DNA of 42,737 nucleotides from JAAYBQ01 sp035403465 (lineage in GTDB: Bacteria > Spirochaetota > UBA4802 > UBA5550): positions 1 to 42,737 of the forward strand of contig DAONFG010000032.1 of NCBI GenBank assembly GCA_035403465.1, read 5' to 3'. The notes beneath the pieces were generated by a model. It made no database searches. It was not told the DNA's origin and worked only from the letters and a program-made list of their open reading frames with translations. A program made the position numbers and the translations under genes. Numbering within the stretch: position 1 is the first letter of the stretch; each line of letters starts with the position of its first letter. Shown here piece after piece: positions 31,750-40,978 of this stretch.

Positions 31750-33720
31750 TTGCTAAGGCAGGTCTTTTATGTTATATTTAATTCAGAAAATTTTCCATTA
31801 AAACGAAAGGTGATATTTCTGAATTATTCGTTTAACATAGGAAGCGTTTTATGGCCGGTCATACTCCTCTCCTTTCTATGGGGTATAACATTCATTGGCA
31901 CCCTTATGTATATCTATATATACATAAATATCCGGCGCAGGCTTTTTCTATCGGTGATTCTATTCGGGCTCATAGGTCTCACCTTCGCAGGGAGCGAAAT
32001 TCTGGTCATAGTCCTGGGTTCATCAGGCGCAGTAAAGGCGGGTCTTGAATTCCACAGGATTGAGGCTTTGTCTGTTTTGTTTTTCATACCCATGTGCCCA
32101 CTTTTCCTGAACGAGATTCTTGACCTTGGAAAAAAATACAGAAGATTAAACAACTATATCGCACGGGCAGGAATTATTCTCACCGTACTTTTTATTGCTG
32201 CAGCATACATCCGTCCTGAACTCTTTATCGGCTTCAACAGGAATCCCGAATTTATTGTTACTCCGTGGAATGCCTCGCGCGGTGTACCCGGGCTGTTGTA
32301 CGATATCCGGGGACTTATTATCATGTTTATCGGAATTTACACCATTGCATCTATCGTTGCAGATATTATTCTTCATCAGAAATACAGGTACCTTGGAATG
32401 ATCCTTGCCGGTATTATTATAGCAATAATCTTCGGTTTAACAGATATAATTTTAGCAGCTTTTGAAAAGCCTCTTGGACTTTTCAGCAGTCGGGTATTTT
32501 CATATTTCTGTTTAGGCCTGACCTTATTCATAATACTCAGCATGATAAGTATTATGCGTCTTTTTATTGACCAGGGGAAACAGATCGAGAATGCACGCAA
32601 AATAGATTCTCTCGGCATTTTTGCAGGCGGGCTTGCCCACGACTTCAACAATATACTGTCCGGAATAATCGGAAATGTATCGCTGCTTATCGAATCCACA
32701 GGGAAGAATGATCCGAAACGCGAAAGCATGATGGGGATTGAATATGCTGCGTACAGGGCCAAGGCTCTCACCCTTCAGCTCCTGACTTTTGCAAAGGGCG
32801 GTGCGCCCATAAAAGAGACTGCATCAATAAAGGAGATTGTTGAAGAAACTGCTAATTTTGTACTATCAGGGTCAAGGATAAGACCGAGATTCTCAGTTCA
32901 GGATAACCTGATGAATGTACGGGTTGATGCAGGGCAGATAAGCCAGGTTATCCAGAACCTTGTGATCAATGCGCTCGATGCCACCAATGGTGAAGAAGGC
33001 TTTATTGATATACGGATAGAAAACAGCATTTACCGGTTCCCGGGAACACCGGTCAAGATACTCACTGACTGCATAAAGATAGAAATTCGCGATTATGGCC
33101 GGGGAATACCCGCAACCGAGATCCCCTACATCTTTGATCCCTATTATACCACCAAGGAAAAAGGAAACGGACTCGGGCTCGCCATATGCTATTCAATAAT
33201 TAAAAAACATGAAGGTGATATCACTGTTCAGTCAAAACCCGGAGAGGGTACATTGATGGTCCTGTATATACCCGCTGTCAATGAACTGGTCTCCCAGTCC
33301 GCAAACGGGCCCCACTCCATGAAAAAATTCAGCGGAAAAATTCTTGTCATGGATGATGACCCGATTTTAAGAATAACCTTTGAACGAATGCTTACTCACC
33401 TGGGATTTTCGGTAAAAACTGTCGCGGATGGAGACAGGGCAATTGAAGCTGTAAAAAAATCCATGGAGTCCGGCAGGTCCTTTAGTGCTGTTATCATGGA
33501 CCTGACTGTATCAGGCGGCATGGGTGGTCAGAAAGCAGCCGTATTGATCTCAGCGCTCAATTCAAGCCTGCCGCTTATTGTATCAAGCGGTTATAGTGAT
33601 GATCCGGTCATGGCGCATTACAGGGATTATGGATTTTCAGCAAGGCTGGTTAAACCTGTGAGCCTTGATGACCTGAGACTTGTAATGCTCGAGGTCCTTC
33701 CGGAGATAAAAGCCAGCTGA
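31750..33720 (+). CDS. Hybrid histidine kinase with membrane N-terminus and receiver domain
   Basis: A 656-residue sensor kinase. Residues 30-270 form about seven to eight membrane segments of unknown sensing type. A HisKA-like region follows, with the phospho-accepting His297 in GGLAHDFNNILSGIIGN (HDFNN type), then an HATPase with N-box QNLVINALDAT, G1 DYGRGIP and G2 KGNGLGLA. Residues about 530-656 are a receiver domain, with acidic pocket MDDDP, phospho-Asp584 (VIMDLTVSG), Ser/Thr switch VSSGYS and Lys635. The phosphorelay partner is not in the window. The frame starts with TTG at 31750, without a clear Shine-Dalgarno; GTG at 31810 is an alternative. pepF upstream may be cotranscribed. Confidence 0.9.
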   Translation: MLRQVFYVIFNSENFPLKRKVIFLNYSFNIGSVLWPVILLSFLWGITFIGTLMYIYIYINIRRRLFLSVILFGLIGLTFAGSEILVIVLGSSGAVKAGLEFHRIEALSVLFFIPMCPLFLNEILDLGKKYRRLNNYIARAGIILTVLFIAAAYIRPELFIGFNRNPEFIVTPWNASRGVPGLLYDIRGLIIMFIGIYTIASIVADIILHQKYRYLGMILAGIIIAIIFGLTDIILAAFEKPLGLFSSRVFSYFCLGLTLFIILSMISIMRLFIDQGKQIENARKIDSLGIFAGGLAHDFNNILSGIIGNVSLLIESTGKNDPKRESMMGIEYAAYRAKALTLQLLTFAKGGAPIKETASIKEIVEETANFVLSGSRIRPRFSVQDNLMNVRVDAGQISQVIQNLVINALDATNGEEGFIDIRIENSIYRFPGTPVKILTDCIKIEIRDYGRGIPATEIPYIFDPYYTTKEKGNGLGLAICYSIIKKHEGDITVQSKPGEGTLMVLYIPAVNELVSQSANGPHSMKKFSGKILVMDDDPILRITFERMLTHLGFSVKTVADGDRAIEAVKKSMESGRSFSAVIMDLTVSGGMGGQKAAVLISALNSSLPLIVSSGYSDDPVMAHYRDYGFSARLVKPVSLDDLRLVMLEVLPEIKAS

Positions 33721-34000
33721 AACTGAATTTAAAATGCACTATTTGCATTTATGCGGAACCCGATGGCAGCCATGGCAGATATATCCGTCCGATTAAAAAG
33801 ATACTGTCAAATGTATATTATGCCGAATAGTATCTTAAGGATAATTCCCGATTATATTTGACAAAAAATCTTATAATATTATAGACTTTTATATTATTAA
33901 AAAATCCTGTATAAGCAGACAGGTACATTGGCTCAAAAAAGATTCAATTGTTCCATATTAATGTTAGCGGCTTGAAAATAATGATGGAGTTTCCCTGAGA
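33721..34000 (+). promoter_or_regulatory. Spacer with hairpin and promoter for the envelope cluster
   Basis: AAGATACT (33798-33805) and AGTATCTT (33829-33836) form an 8-bp perfect inverted repeat (10 bp with wobble) that may act as a weak terminator for the kinase gene. TTGACA (33858-33863) and TATAGA (33880-33885) with a 16-base spacer are a promoter candidate for the gene at 34001. The leader would be ~110 bases long. Confidence 0.45.
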
Positions 34001-34960
34001 ATGAGAATACAATTATGGGGTGTTCGTGGATCGCTCCCGTCCCCGATTAATAACGAAGAATATACCGGGAAAATAAAAAGAATCCTGGATTCCGCCGTCC
34101 ATAAAGGACTTAAACGGAAAGAAGATATCGATGCATTTATCTCGGAGCTCCCTGATGAACTGCGTTATGTATTTGGCGGAGATACCACATGTGCAGCCAT
34201 AACTTCCGATTCAGGGCGTATATACATCATTGACTGCGGAACAGGACTCCGCAGATACGGGAATGTCCTCATGGACGGGGACTGCGCAAAAGGCAAGGGT
34301 GTACTGAATATAATGTTTACCCATAACCATTGGGACCATATACAGGGCCTCCCCTTTTTCAGGCCAGTATATGTGCCCGGTAATGTCCTGAATTTCTATT
34401 CTCCATATAAAAACCAGCAGCAGAACCTGGAAAACCAGATGACTTCACCCTATTTTCCGGCCACCTTCAGCGGCACTGCTTCCACCAAGAACTATTACAA
34501 TATTGAGAGTGCCCAGCATACACCCCTCAAGCTTGAAGATGACCTTGAAATCAGCATATTTCCGCTAAAACACCCTCAGGGCTGCTTCGCATACAAGTTC
34601 AGGCAGAACGGGAAGGAATTCATCTTTGCCACGGATACAGAATTTACCGGTGAAGCTATAGAACAGCTAAAAGGCACGACAGAGTTTTTCAAAAACGCTG
34701 ATATCCTTGTACTCGATTCCCAGTATACCCTTGATGAGGCCTTCCTGAAGGTTGACTGGGGCCACACAAGCTACACCATGGCCGTAAATTGCGCCATAAA
34801 CTGGAACGTAAAAAAACTTATCATGACTCATCATGAGCCTGCATATTCTGACGACATCCTCCAGGAGAACTACCTGCTTGCCCTTGAACATGCACGGCAG
34901 ATGATCGACGTTAATACAGAGATCCTTCTTGCAAGGGAGGGCATGATTTTTGACCTTTAA
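34001..34960 (+). CDS. MBL-fold metallo-hydrolase (PhnP/RNase Z-like)
   Basis: A 319-residue cytoplasmic metallo-beta-lactamase-fold protein. The zinc motif HNHWDH occupies residues 108-113, with MRIQLWGVRGSLPSP at the start and GGDTTCAAI, plus 'KHPQGCFAYKFRQNGKEFIFATDTE' and MTHHEPAYSDD. The pattern matches the RNase Z/PhnP/cyclic-phosphodiesterase branch rather than classical beta-lactamases, so a phosphodiester or cyclic-nucleotide substrate is likely but unproven. No signal peptide. It heads a cluster in which the next gene starts inside it (11-base overlap), which is notable as the other members are exported. Confidence 0.88.
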   Translation: MRIQLWGVRGSLPSPINNEEYTGKIKRILDSAVHKGLKRKEDIDAFISELPDELRYVFGGDTTCAAITSDSGRIYIIDCGTGLRRYGNVLMDGDCAKGKGVLNIMFTHNHWDHIQGLPFFRPVYVPGNVLNFYSPYKNQQQNLENQMTSPYFPATFSGTASTKNYYNIESAQHTPLKLEDDLEISIFPLKHPQGCFAYKFRQNGKEFIFATDTEFTGEAIEQLKGTTEFFKNADILVLDSQYTLDEAFLKVDWGHTSYTMAVNCAINWNVKKLIMTHHEPAYSDDILQENYLLALEHARQMIDVNTEILLAREGMIFDL

Positions 34961-35753
34961 AAAAACAGCAGCGCTTCTTCTCCTTCTCATTGCACTGTTC
35001 ATATCAGCAGAACCTTCATACCCGCAGAGAACCAAGTCCAGCCTCTCTACAGGCAACCAGAGACGTTCCGAAAAAGGGCTAAAAGACAACAAGTACTTCT
35101 TCTATTTTATAAATTCAACTGTGTCAAATTATGGAAATGACAAACAGCGGGCTATATTTACAGAAGCCCTGAGGCGCGACCTCATAGCCCGTATCCTTTA
35201 CATGAAATTCTCGTTTGACGATTCGTTCACCGAGGTAAAGCAGTCGCAGATACTGCTGATTGATCTTTACAGGGATGTGCTGATACAGGAAATCAAGGAA
35301 ACTAGAATCATACTTGGTGAATCGGCTGCAGAGGTGCTGGACACCAACGAGTATATGCCGAAAAAATACCTGGGCCTGGGATACAGGTCTGTCAAGTGGG
35401 CTGATAAAACAATGCTCATGGCTGATAACCTCCCGGAAACAAATTATTCAATCAGGCTGTACGAGTATGTTAAGGCGATCAAAAACATAAAGACCGCCAG
35501 GCGTTATGCGATAGTTGCACTGCTGGAAAAACGGATCCCGGCCGAAACAAGGAAGAGAATGAATTATAATAACTACGAGCAGGTAGTAAAACTTATTGAA
35601 GAATATATCAGTGAAAAAAAAGAGAAATACCTGCTCATGCACAGGGATAACTATTACATCATAGAACCCGGTAAATCTCTTTATGAAACAACTATGGATG
35701 AACCGGGTCTAGAAAATATACCTGAATACAGCGGTTACATGAAGGATAAATAA
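34950..35753 (+). CDS. Secreted helical protein of unknown function
   Basis: A 267-residue exported protein with a signal peptide (MTFKKTAALLLLLIALFIS). The mature part is highly charged and largely helical (YFFYFINSTVSNYGNDKQRAIFTEALRRDLIARILYM ... YEYVKAIKNIKTARRYAIVALLEKRIPAETRKRMNYNNYEQVVKLI). No family is recognised. The start is TTG, with GGAGG in the preceding gene nine bases upstream, and no ATG lies near; coupled translation with the MBL gene is implied. Its stop overlaps the start of the lytic transglycosylase by one base (TAATG), so it probably works with that protein in the periplasm. Confidence 0.75.
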   Translation: MTFKKTAALLLLLIALFISAEPSYPQRTKSSLSTGNQRRSEKGLKDNKYFFYFINSTVSNYGNDKQRAIFTEALRRDLIARILYMKFSFDDSFTEVKQSQILLIDLYRDVLIQEIKETRIILGESAAEVLDTNEYMPKKYLGLGYRSVKWADKTMLMADNLPETNYSIRLYEYVKAIKNIKTARRYAIVALLEKRIPAETRKRMNYNNYEQVVKLIEEYISEKKEKYLLMHRDNYYIIEPGKSLYETTMDEPGLENIPEYSGYMKDK

Positions 35754-38029
35754 TGGCCAGAAAAAAATATATCCCGGTATTTCTTACTGCACTGATTATT
35801 CTTGCCTGCGGGAAAAACAGCCGGGGCGATGAACTCTCCCGGCTTTCACTTTACAGCGGACCTGACAAGATTATCGCGACACTGACCAAAAACGGCGGTG
35901 ATTACCTGGCAAACTATATTCTTGCTAAAGCCTACATGGAAAAAAAGGAACCCAAGAACGCCATCCTCTATTTTGCAAACAGTTGTTTTAAATCAAAGTT
36001 CAATTATAATATGCGGCTCTTCCCGCAGCCTGTTTATGCCTTTGTAAAATCATTCTCACTAAAAAGCCCGTACTACAATGATTCCATTTTTTATATAGCT
36101 TCGATATTTTTTGACTACGGCGAACATGACTACGTGACAAGGTTCATCGACCTGATGAAAGAGGACGATTCTGTTCTCTACAGGGATGCCATACTTCTCA
36201 AGACAAAGTCCATGCAGAAACTTAACCGGGGCAAAGAGGCCGTTGAACAGCTGAACGATCTTCTCGGGCGATATAACGACAGGGAATCCATTGCCCTTTC
36301 AAGCATCCGCCTGGGTTCGGTATATGAAAGCATGGAAGAGAACACAAAAGCTGTTTCAGCGTATATTAAAGTAATCACATCCGGCGGAGATAAATGGCAT
36401 CTTGACATAGCAGCTAAAAGGCTCGTGTTTCTTAAAGAGCAGAAAAAAATAAAATTCAGCGCCGCCGACCTGCTCCTGCTTGCGGGCGCGCTCTTTGACA
36501 CCGGTGATCTTAAAAAATCAGGTGAATACACTGACCTGCTGCTTAAAGAAAAAAACGGTGCCGCATCTGTTCTTAAGCTTAAAATTCTTACCATCACCAG
36601 ATATGCGGAATCATTAAAGCTCCTTGAAACAATGAAGAACGATCCAGCCTACCAGGACATCCTGCTTACACATGCTAACCTTCTGTGGGATAAAGGCAAT
36701 AAGGCAGAAGCAATAAAAAACTACATCACCCTTTCTGACAGTGAGGACGGGGACATACGAAGGCGGGTCCTTACAAGAATAATATTTTACATGGAGGAAC
36801 GCAGCAGGCCTGAATTTATCCCCTTTGCGGAAAAATATGCTGCCTCATTTCCCGGAGATAAAGATAGTGCACGGTTCCTCTGGCTCTGCGGCAGATTCCA
36901 CCTGAAAAATAAATCTTATGACAAGGCATCTCTTTATTTTACACAGGCAATAAAAAAATTTCCTGATGCTGACTATACATCATACTGCAGGTTCTGGGAG
37001 TACAGGATCAAGGGCAGCAAAACTGAATCAGGTAAAATTCGTTTTCTCGGGGATATGTGCTTTTACCATCCAGGCTCCCCGCTGACCCTTGAACTGCTGT
37101 CAGTGGAGGCAGCCGCAGGAGACGCTGCAGTGTTCAGGGCAAAATACGCTTCAGCAAAAAAAGAGGCCGTGACCCCGGCCATGATTCTATACCATACGCT
37201 TCTGTTTTTAAAAGAAGGGTATAACCGGGAAACCTCATTGCGTGTCTCAGAATTTCCAGGAGACTTTATATCGCCCTACAAATCCCTTGAAAAACTTATA
37301 TCCTCACCTTCATATAAAAGCAGTTATTCAAAAACAATCCTGGACCTTGAAAAATATTTTGCAGCCGGTGACACCGCAGCAATTGCCAGGGAAATCAAGC
37401 CCATACCTGAAAATGATGAAACAGCAATGAGCGATATCAATCTTGCCTTCACCGTGTTTTCATCCAGGTACAGCTTTTACAATATGGGTACATTTCATGC
37501 CTTCAAACTTTTTAGTATCACAGGCACACGCGAATACCTTTCACTTCTTCCTGAAAGCTACGCGAAGATTCTCTACCCCGCACCGTTTACCGACTGTGTC
37601 CTTGAAGAAAGCAGAAAGTATAAAATCAATCCTTCTGTTATATACTCCATGATCAAGGCAGAATCCAATTTTAACCACAGCGCGGAATCACCCGTTGGCG
37701 CGCTCGGACTAATGCAGCTTATGCCGGCAACTGCATCAGGCATTGGCCGGGAACTGAAAACCGGAAGGTATGACCTGAAGGATCCGTGTACATCTATAAA
37801 ATTCGGAACACACTATATAGCCTGGCTTGGCAGGTATTACAAGGACAGGATTGAGTATATGGTTGCGGGTTATAATGCAGGCGCAGGCAATGTTGATAAC
37901 TGGATAAAGTCGGGGAATTATCCGGACATGGACCTGTTTTCTGAATTTACACCCTTTTATGAAACGCGTGACTATATTTTCCGTACCAAGAAATTTATAG
38001 TTCAATACAGGGCGATTTACCGGTGGTAA
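35753..38029 (+). CDS. Lytic murein transglycosylase lipoprotein with helical repeat region
   Basis: A 758-residue lipoprotein (lipobox ALIILAC near residue 20) of Slt70 architecture: a long superhelical, TPR-like N-terminal region (about 40-600, e.g. ASLYFTQAIKKFPDADYT) followed by a C-terminal SLT domain. The catalytic Glu637 lies in YSMIKAESNFNHSAESPVGALGLMQLMPATA, with 'GTHYIAWLGRYY' and 'MVAGYNAGAGNVDNW' of the family. It should cleave the MurNAc-GlcNAc bond with 1,6-anhydro product formation in the periplasm. The gene is coupled to the neighbours on both sides. The lipoprotein anchor differs from soluble Slt70 and resembles membrane-bound relatives. Confidence 0.93.
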   Translation: MARKKYIPVFLTALIILACGKNSRGDELSRLSLYSGPDKIIATLTKNGGDYLANYILAKAYMEKKEPKNAILYFANSCFKSKFNYNMRLFPQPVYAFVKSFSLKSPYYNDSIFYIASIFFDYGEHDYVTRFIDLMKEDDSVLYRDAILLKTKSMQKLNRGKEAVEQLNDLLGRYNDRESIALSSIRLGSVYESMEENTKAVSAYIKVITSGGDKWHLDIAAKRLVFLKEQKKIKFSAADLLLLAGALFDTGDLKKSGEYTDLLLKEKNGAASVLKLKILTITRYAESLKLLETMKNDPAYQDILLTHANLLWDKGNKAEAIKNYITLSDSEDGDIRRRVLTRIIFYMEERSRPEFIPFAEKYAASFPGDKDSARFLWLCGRFHLKNKSYDKASLYFTQAIKKFPDADYTSYCRFWEYRIKGSKTESGKIRFLGDMCFYHPGSPLTLELLSVEAAAGDAAVFRAKYASAKKEAVTPAMILYHTLLFLKEGYNRETSLRVSEFPGDFISPYKSLEKLISSPSYKSSYSKTILDLEKYFAAGDTAAIAREIKPIPENDETAMSDINLAFTVFSSRYSFYNMGTFHAFKLFSITGTREYLSLLPESYAKILYPAPFTDCVLEESRKYKINPSVIYSMIKAESNFNHSAESPVGALGLMQLMPATASGIGRELKTGRYDLKDPCTSIKFGTHYIAWLGRYYKDRIEYMVAGYNAGAGNVDNWIKSGNYPDMDLFSEFTPFYETRDYIFRTKKFIVQYRAIYRW

Positions 38030-38033
38030 ACAG

Positions 38034-38723
38034 GTGAAAAAAATTATTCCCTTAATATTTTCAGTCCTGGTTCTGTGTTCCGTTCAATTAGCGGCTGATG
38101 ATGATGTCATCGGGAAAATCATAATGAAAGAAGGCGTAACCGAAAAGACCAACCTGAACTGCCCGGGCAGGGGATGTGATAACATGGTTATCCGCCGGGG
38201 AGACAGGATAAGGACAGGCCGGGACTCCAGGGTGCAGGTGATGCTCACCGACGGAACAGGAATTATCATTTACGAAAGATCGGATATCATCTTTAATTAT
38301 GTAATCGGTACCGGCAGAAAAAAACCTACCGATATATATGCCGGGTACGGCAAGTTCAAGTTCATTCAGAGTAACAATTACCTGGAAACATCCCTTGTTG
38401 TTAAAACAGGGAATTCTCTGGTGAAAACAGTAAATGCAACTTTCTGTTTCATAGCAGCAGGGAAGGAATCAGCAATATTTGTTTATTCAGGTGAAGCAGG
38501 GTTTGCCAGTATTGAAAGTTCCATATCAGACGCATATATAATCAAAGAAGGTGAGGAATCATACATACTTGCAGGATCAAAACCCTCAATCCCGGTGAAG
38601 GTTAAATCAGGCCTGCACGGATCCTGGCTGAGCAGACGTATTTTATCTAAAGATAAAAAGCGCATACTGCGCAGTAAAATCGATAACGGGCCGATGGACT
38701 GGCCTTTCATTGAAAAAGACTGA
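38034..38723 (+). CDS. FecR-domain secreted protein
   Basis: A 229-residue exported protein with a signal peptide (MKKIIPLIFSVLVLCSVQLAAD). Residues about 30-120 are a FecR-like domain, with RRGDRIRTGRDSRVQVMLTDGTGIIIYERSDIIF, typical of proteins that sense or bind ligands in the envelope. The remaining strands (VKTGNSLVKTVNATFCFIAAGKESAIFVYSGEAGFAS) extend this fold. The start is GTG at 38034, five bases after the SLT stop. Unlike classical FecR it has no transmembrane anti-sigma partner region visible. It may bind peptidoglycan or a scaffold, as some FecR-like proteins in spirochaetes and relatives do (inference). Confidence 0.85.
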   Translation: MKKIIPLIFSVLVLCSVQLAADDDVIGKIIMKEGVTEKTNLNCPGRGCDNMVIRRGDRIRTGRDSRVQVMLTDGTGIIIYERSDIIFNYVIGTGRKKPTDIYAGYGKFKFIQSNNYLETSLVVKTGNSLVKTVNATFCFIAAGKESAIFVYSGEAGFASIESSISDAYIIKEGEESYILAGSKPSIPVKVKSGLHGSWLSRRILSKDKKRILRSKIDNGPMDWPFIEKD

Positions 38724-38730
38724 CATATAC

Positions 38731-39525
38731 ATGCTGCAAAAACCGGTTTCATACCTTCCAACAATCATACTGCTTCTATGCCTCTCATGTTCATCCCGGA
38801 CTGCAGCTGTTGAAAATACTGAAGCAAAAGACGCCATAACACGTTCAGTCAAACTCTATTCATCAGAAAACTGGGAGATCCGGAAAATGGCAATAAGCAG
38901 GGTCGTGGTATATTCCGGCACTGCTTATTCACGGAATGTTATACTGCTGCTCCTGAAAGCAACAGATGATCCGCACCCCCTTGTCCGTGTTGAAGCCCTG
39001 CACGCGCTTACCAGGATAAAAACTGAAAGCGCACACGGCAGGATCCGTGAAATGGCACTTTACGACAGGGAAACGGTCGTCAGGTGGTCTGCTTATAAAG
39101 CTCTTGAAGTATACGGGTCAGCCGATGATGAATCCGCTTTTATTACAGGTTACAGCGACAGCGATTGGCTCATCAGGGAGGCTGCGATCCGCGGGCTGCT
39201 TGTAATTGATGACGACGCGGTGCAGGCCAGGAATGTTCAACTTGTAATTTCGGCAATAAACGACAGCAGCATTTCAGTGAGGATTGATGCACTCTACCAT
39301 GTGCGGTTCAAAGATGCCGGGTTATACAGAGAAATTACGACTCTTATTAACAATAAAAAAACAGGTGTTTCTCTGCTTAAGGCCGCCCTCACAGCTGTTT
39401 CAGGATACAGGCTTGATGAAAATACAAGAAACCGGATTGTGAAACTGCTGACTCATGAAAACAGGGATGTACGCGTGCTTAGCCTTCGGGCACTAAAGAA
39501 AGATGAGGAACTGAAAAAGATGTAA
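38731..39525 (+). CDS. HEAT-repeat lipoprotein
   Basis: A protein of about 264 residues with a lipobox (IILLLCLSC) and then PBS-lyase-type HEAT repeats: SSENWEIRKMAISRVV, DPHPLVRVEALHALTRIK, DRETVVRWSAYKALEVYG, DSDWLIREAAIRGLLVID, DSSISVRIDALYHVRF, ENRDVRVLSLRALKK. Such repeats form a protein-binding superhelix. I chose ATG 38731 (MLQKPVSYLPTII); TTG 38710 is in frame but would lie within the FecR gene. It ends the envelope cluster, converging on pth with a 31-base gap. Likely a scaffold at the outer or inner membrane. Confidence 0.85.
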   Translation: MLQKPVSYLPTIILLLCLSCSSRTAAVENTEAKDAITRSVKLYSSENWEIRKMAISRVVVYSGTAYSRNVILLLLKATDDPHPLVRVEALHALTRIKTESAHGRIREMALYDRETVVRWSAYKALEVYGSADDESAFITGYSDSDWLIREAAIRGLLVIDDDAVQARNVQLVISAINDSSISVRIDALYHVRFKDAGLYREITTLINNKKTGVSLLKAALTAVSGYRLDENTRNRIVKLLTHENRDVRVLSLRALKKDEELKKM

Positions 39526-39556
39526 CCGGTTTTTAACGACAAAATAAAGCTGGAGG

Positions 39557-40192
39557 TCAGCTGTTCTTCTGAACCTTTCTATGATCTATGTGTATTGCTT
39601 TAACCTGACGCTTCTTGATTTTAGGCGCGCCTTCAGGATTATACTTATTCTGGACATCTTCAATAGGACTTGTTATAAGCATTCTCACAGCCTGTTCAGT
39701 TTTATTCAGTACATCAATCAGAAGCAGGTTCTCTTCGAAGGTAAAATCCTGTAAAAGAAAATCATCCATTGTCGTTTCTTCGGGACATTCACCCACACCA
39801 ACCCTTACCTTGGCGAATTTGTCCGATTTAAGGGCAAGAGCCATTGAATCCACTCCAATGTTCTGCAGATCGGACTGCATATAATCAATGCGAAGATCTC
39901 CCAGGTTAAGAGAGGGATCTTCAACTATACAGATTATATCTCTTACATTAATTCTGAGGAAGGATGCTATGTAAAGAACTGATTCGCCGATCAGGTTTAT
40001 AAAAGTCTGGGGCTTGAGCAGAACAACGTCGTGCTTGTATATTCTGCCCCTGCCTATAACAGACTTCTTCTTTTTTATGCGTACTTCGATGTTTTCGTTG
40101 TTTGCCAGAATATCGATTACCTTAAAACCGATATTCTGCCTGTTATTTGCAAATCTTTCGCCCGGATTACCAAAACCGACTATTAATTTCAA
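39557..40192 (-). CDS. pth: Peptidyl-tRNA hydrolase homologue lacking active-site histidines
   Basis: A Pth-fold protein of 211 residues, longer than the usual 185-195, with a lysine-rich C-terminal tail. The backbone is clear: LIVGFGNPGERFANNRQNIGFKVID, LLKPQTFINLIGES, IVEDPSLNLGDLRID, KFAKVRVGVG. Asn9, Asn66 and Asp92 (E. coli N10, N68, D93) are kept. However the catalytic His20 is Gln19 (NNRQNIGF instead of TRHNAG) and His113 is Gln110 (LQNIG instead of GHNGL); the glycine-rich GGHNG loop is also lost. The codons are CAG at both sites. Either this is a non-hydrolytic Pth-fold protein or it works by an altered mechanism. It follows rplY at the classical pth position. Confidence 0.88.
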   Translation of the reverse strand: MKLIVGFGNPGERFANNRQNIGFKVIDILANNENIEVRIKKKKSVIGRGRIYKHDVVLLKPQTFINLIGESVLYIASFLRINVRDIICIVEDPSLNLGDLRIDYMQSDLQNIGVDSMALALKSDKFAKVRVGVGECPEETTMDDFLLQDFTFEENLLLIDVLNKTEQAVRMLITSPIEDVQNKYNPEGAPKIKKRQVKAIHIDHRKVQKNS

Positions 40193-40300
40193 AAAATATA
40201 CTCCTATAAAACCTTTTTATACCAGCTGACTTTTAAGACAAAAAACTGATTTCAAAGTTTCATAAAAAAATTCAAATACGGCTCCGCAGGGCAATCAATA

Positions 40301-40924
40301 TTATTCAGCGGCCGCTGCTGGTTCAGCTGCTTCAGTTGCTGCCTCCTCTACCGTTTCAACCTCAGCCCTTGGTCTGTCAACCGAAGCTATAAGATTATTT
40401 CCGCTTGTAAGAATTTCAATCTCTTCGCCATGTTTAATGTCACTTACGTGAATAACATCACCAACCAGAAGGTCGGAAATATCAACCTCTATCTTCTCGG
40501 GGAGGTGCCGCGGCATACAGTGAACCACCACTTCTCTTTCACCTTGTTTAAGAACGCCGCCCAGCTTCAGACCTGCGGGTGTACCAACAAGTTCGACAGG
40601 TACGTGTGTCTGGATTTTTTCATCTTTTGTTACCTTGAAAAGGTCAAGGTGCAGAACCTTATCGGTCACAGGGTGCTTGCAATAATCCTTAACAAAAGCC
40701 ATGAGCTCCGTGTCCTTGCTGCCTGCAACATGAAGATTGAATATTACGCTTTCTGATATATGACCTTTAAAAAGCTTATAAAATTCCTTTTCGCTGATTT
40801 TAATTGATTCAGATTCCCCATGTGAATAAAGAACAGCAGGGATAAAACCTTCATTTCTTATTCTGTTACAGTTATTTTTGCCCTTAAGGTCTCTTTTTTC
40901 AGCATTGATTTCTTTCCCTTGCAT
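40301..40924 (-). CDS. rplY: 50S ribosomal protein L25, Ctc/TL5 form
   Basis: Binds 5S rRNA in the large ribosomal subunit. The 207-residue protein is the long Ctc/TL5 type with an N-terminal L25 domain (KRDLKGKNNCNRIRNEGFIPAVLYSHGE; KHPVTDKVLHLDLFKVTKDEKI) and a second beta domain (VPVELVGTPAGLKLGGVLKQGEREVVVHCMPRHLPEKIEVDISDL) followed by an Ala/Glu-rich tail. A GAGG precedes the ATG at seven bases. It follows prs with a 54-base gap. Long-form L25 is common outside the enterobacteria. Confidence 0.96.
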   Translation of the reverse strand: MQGKEINAEKRDLKGKNNCNRIRNEGFIPAVLYSHGESESIKISEKEFYKLFKGHISESVIFNLHVAGSKDTELMAFVKDYCKHPVTDKVLHLDLFKVTKDEKIQTHVPVELVGTPAGLKLGGVLKQGEREVVVHCMPRHLPEKIEVDISDLLVGDVIHVSDIKHGEEIEILTSGNNLIASVDRPRAEVETVEEAATEAAEPAAAAE

Positions 40925-40978
40925 CTGTTTACCTCATTTTATTGTACGGATTTTCATTTCCGGATTTTCAATTGTATT

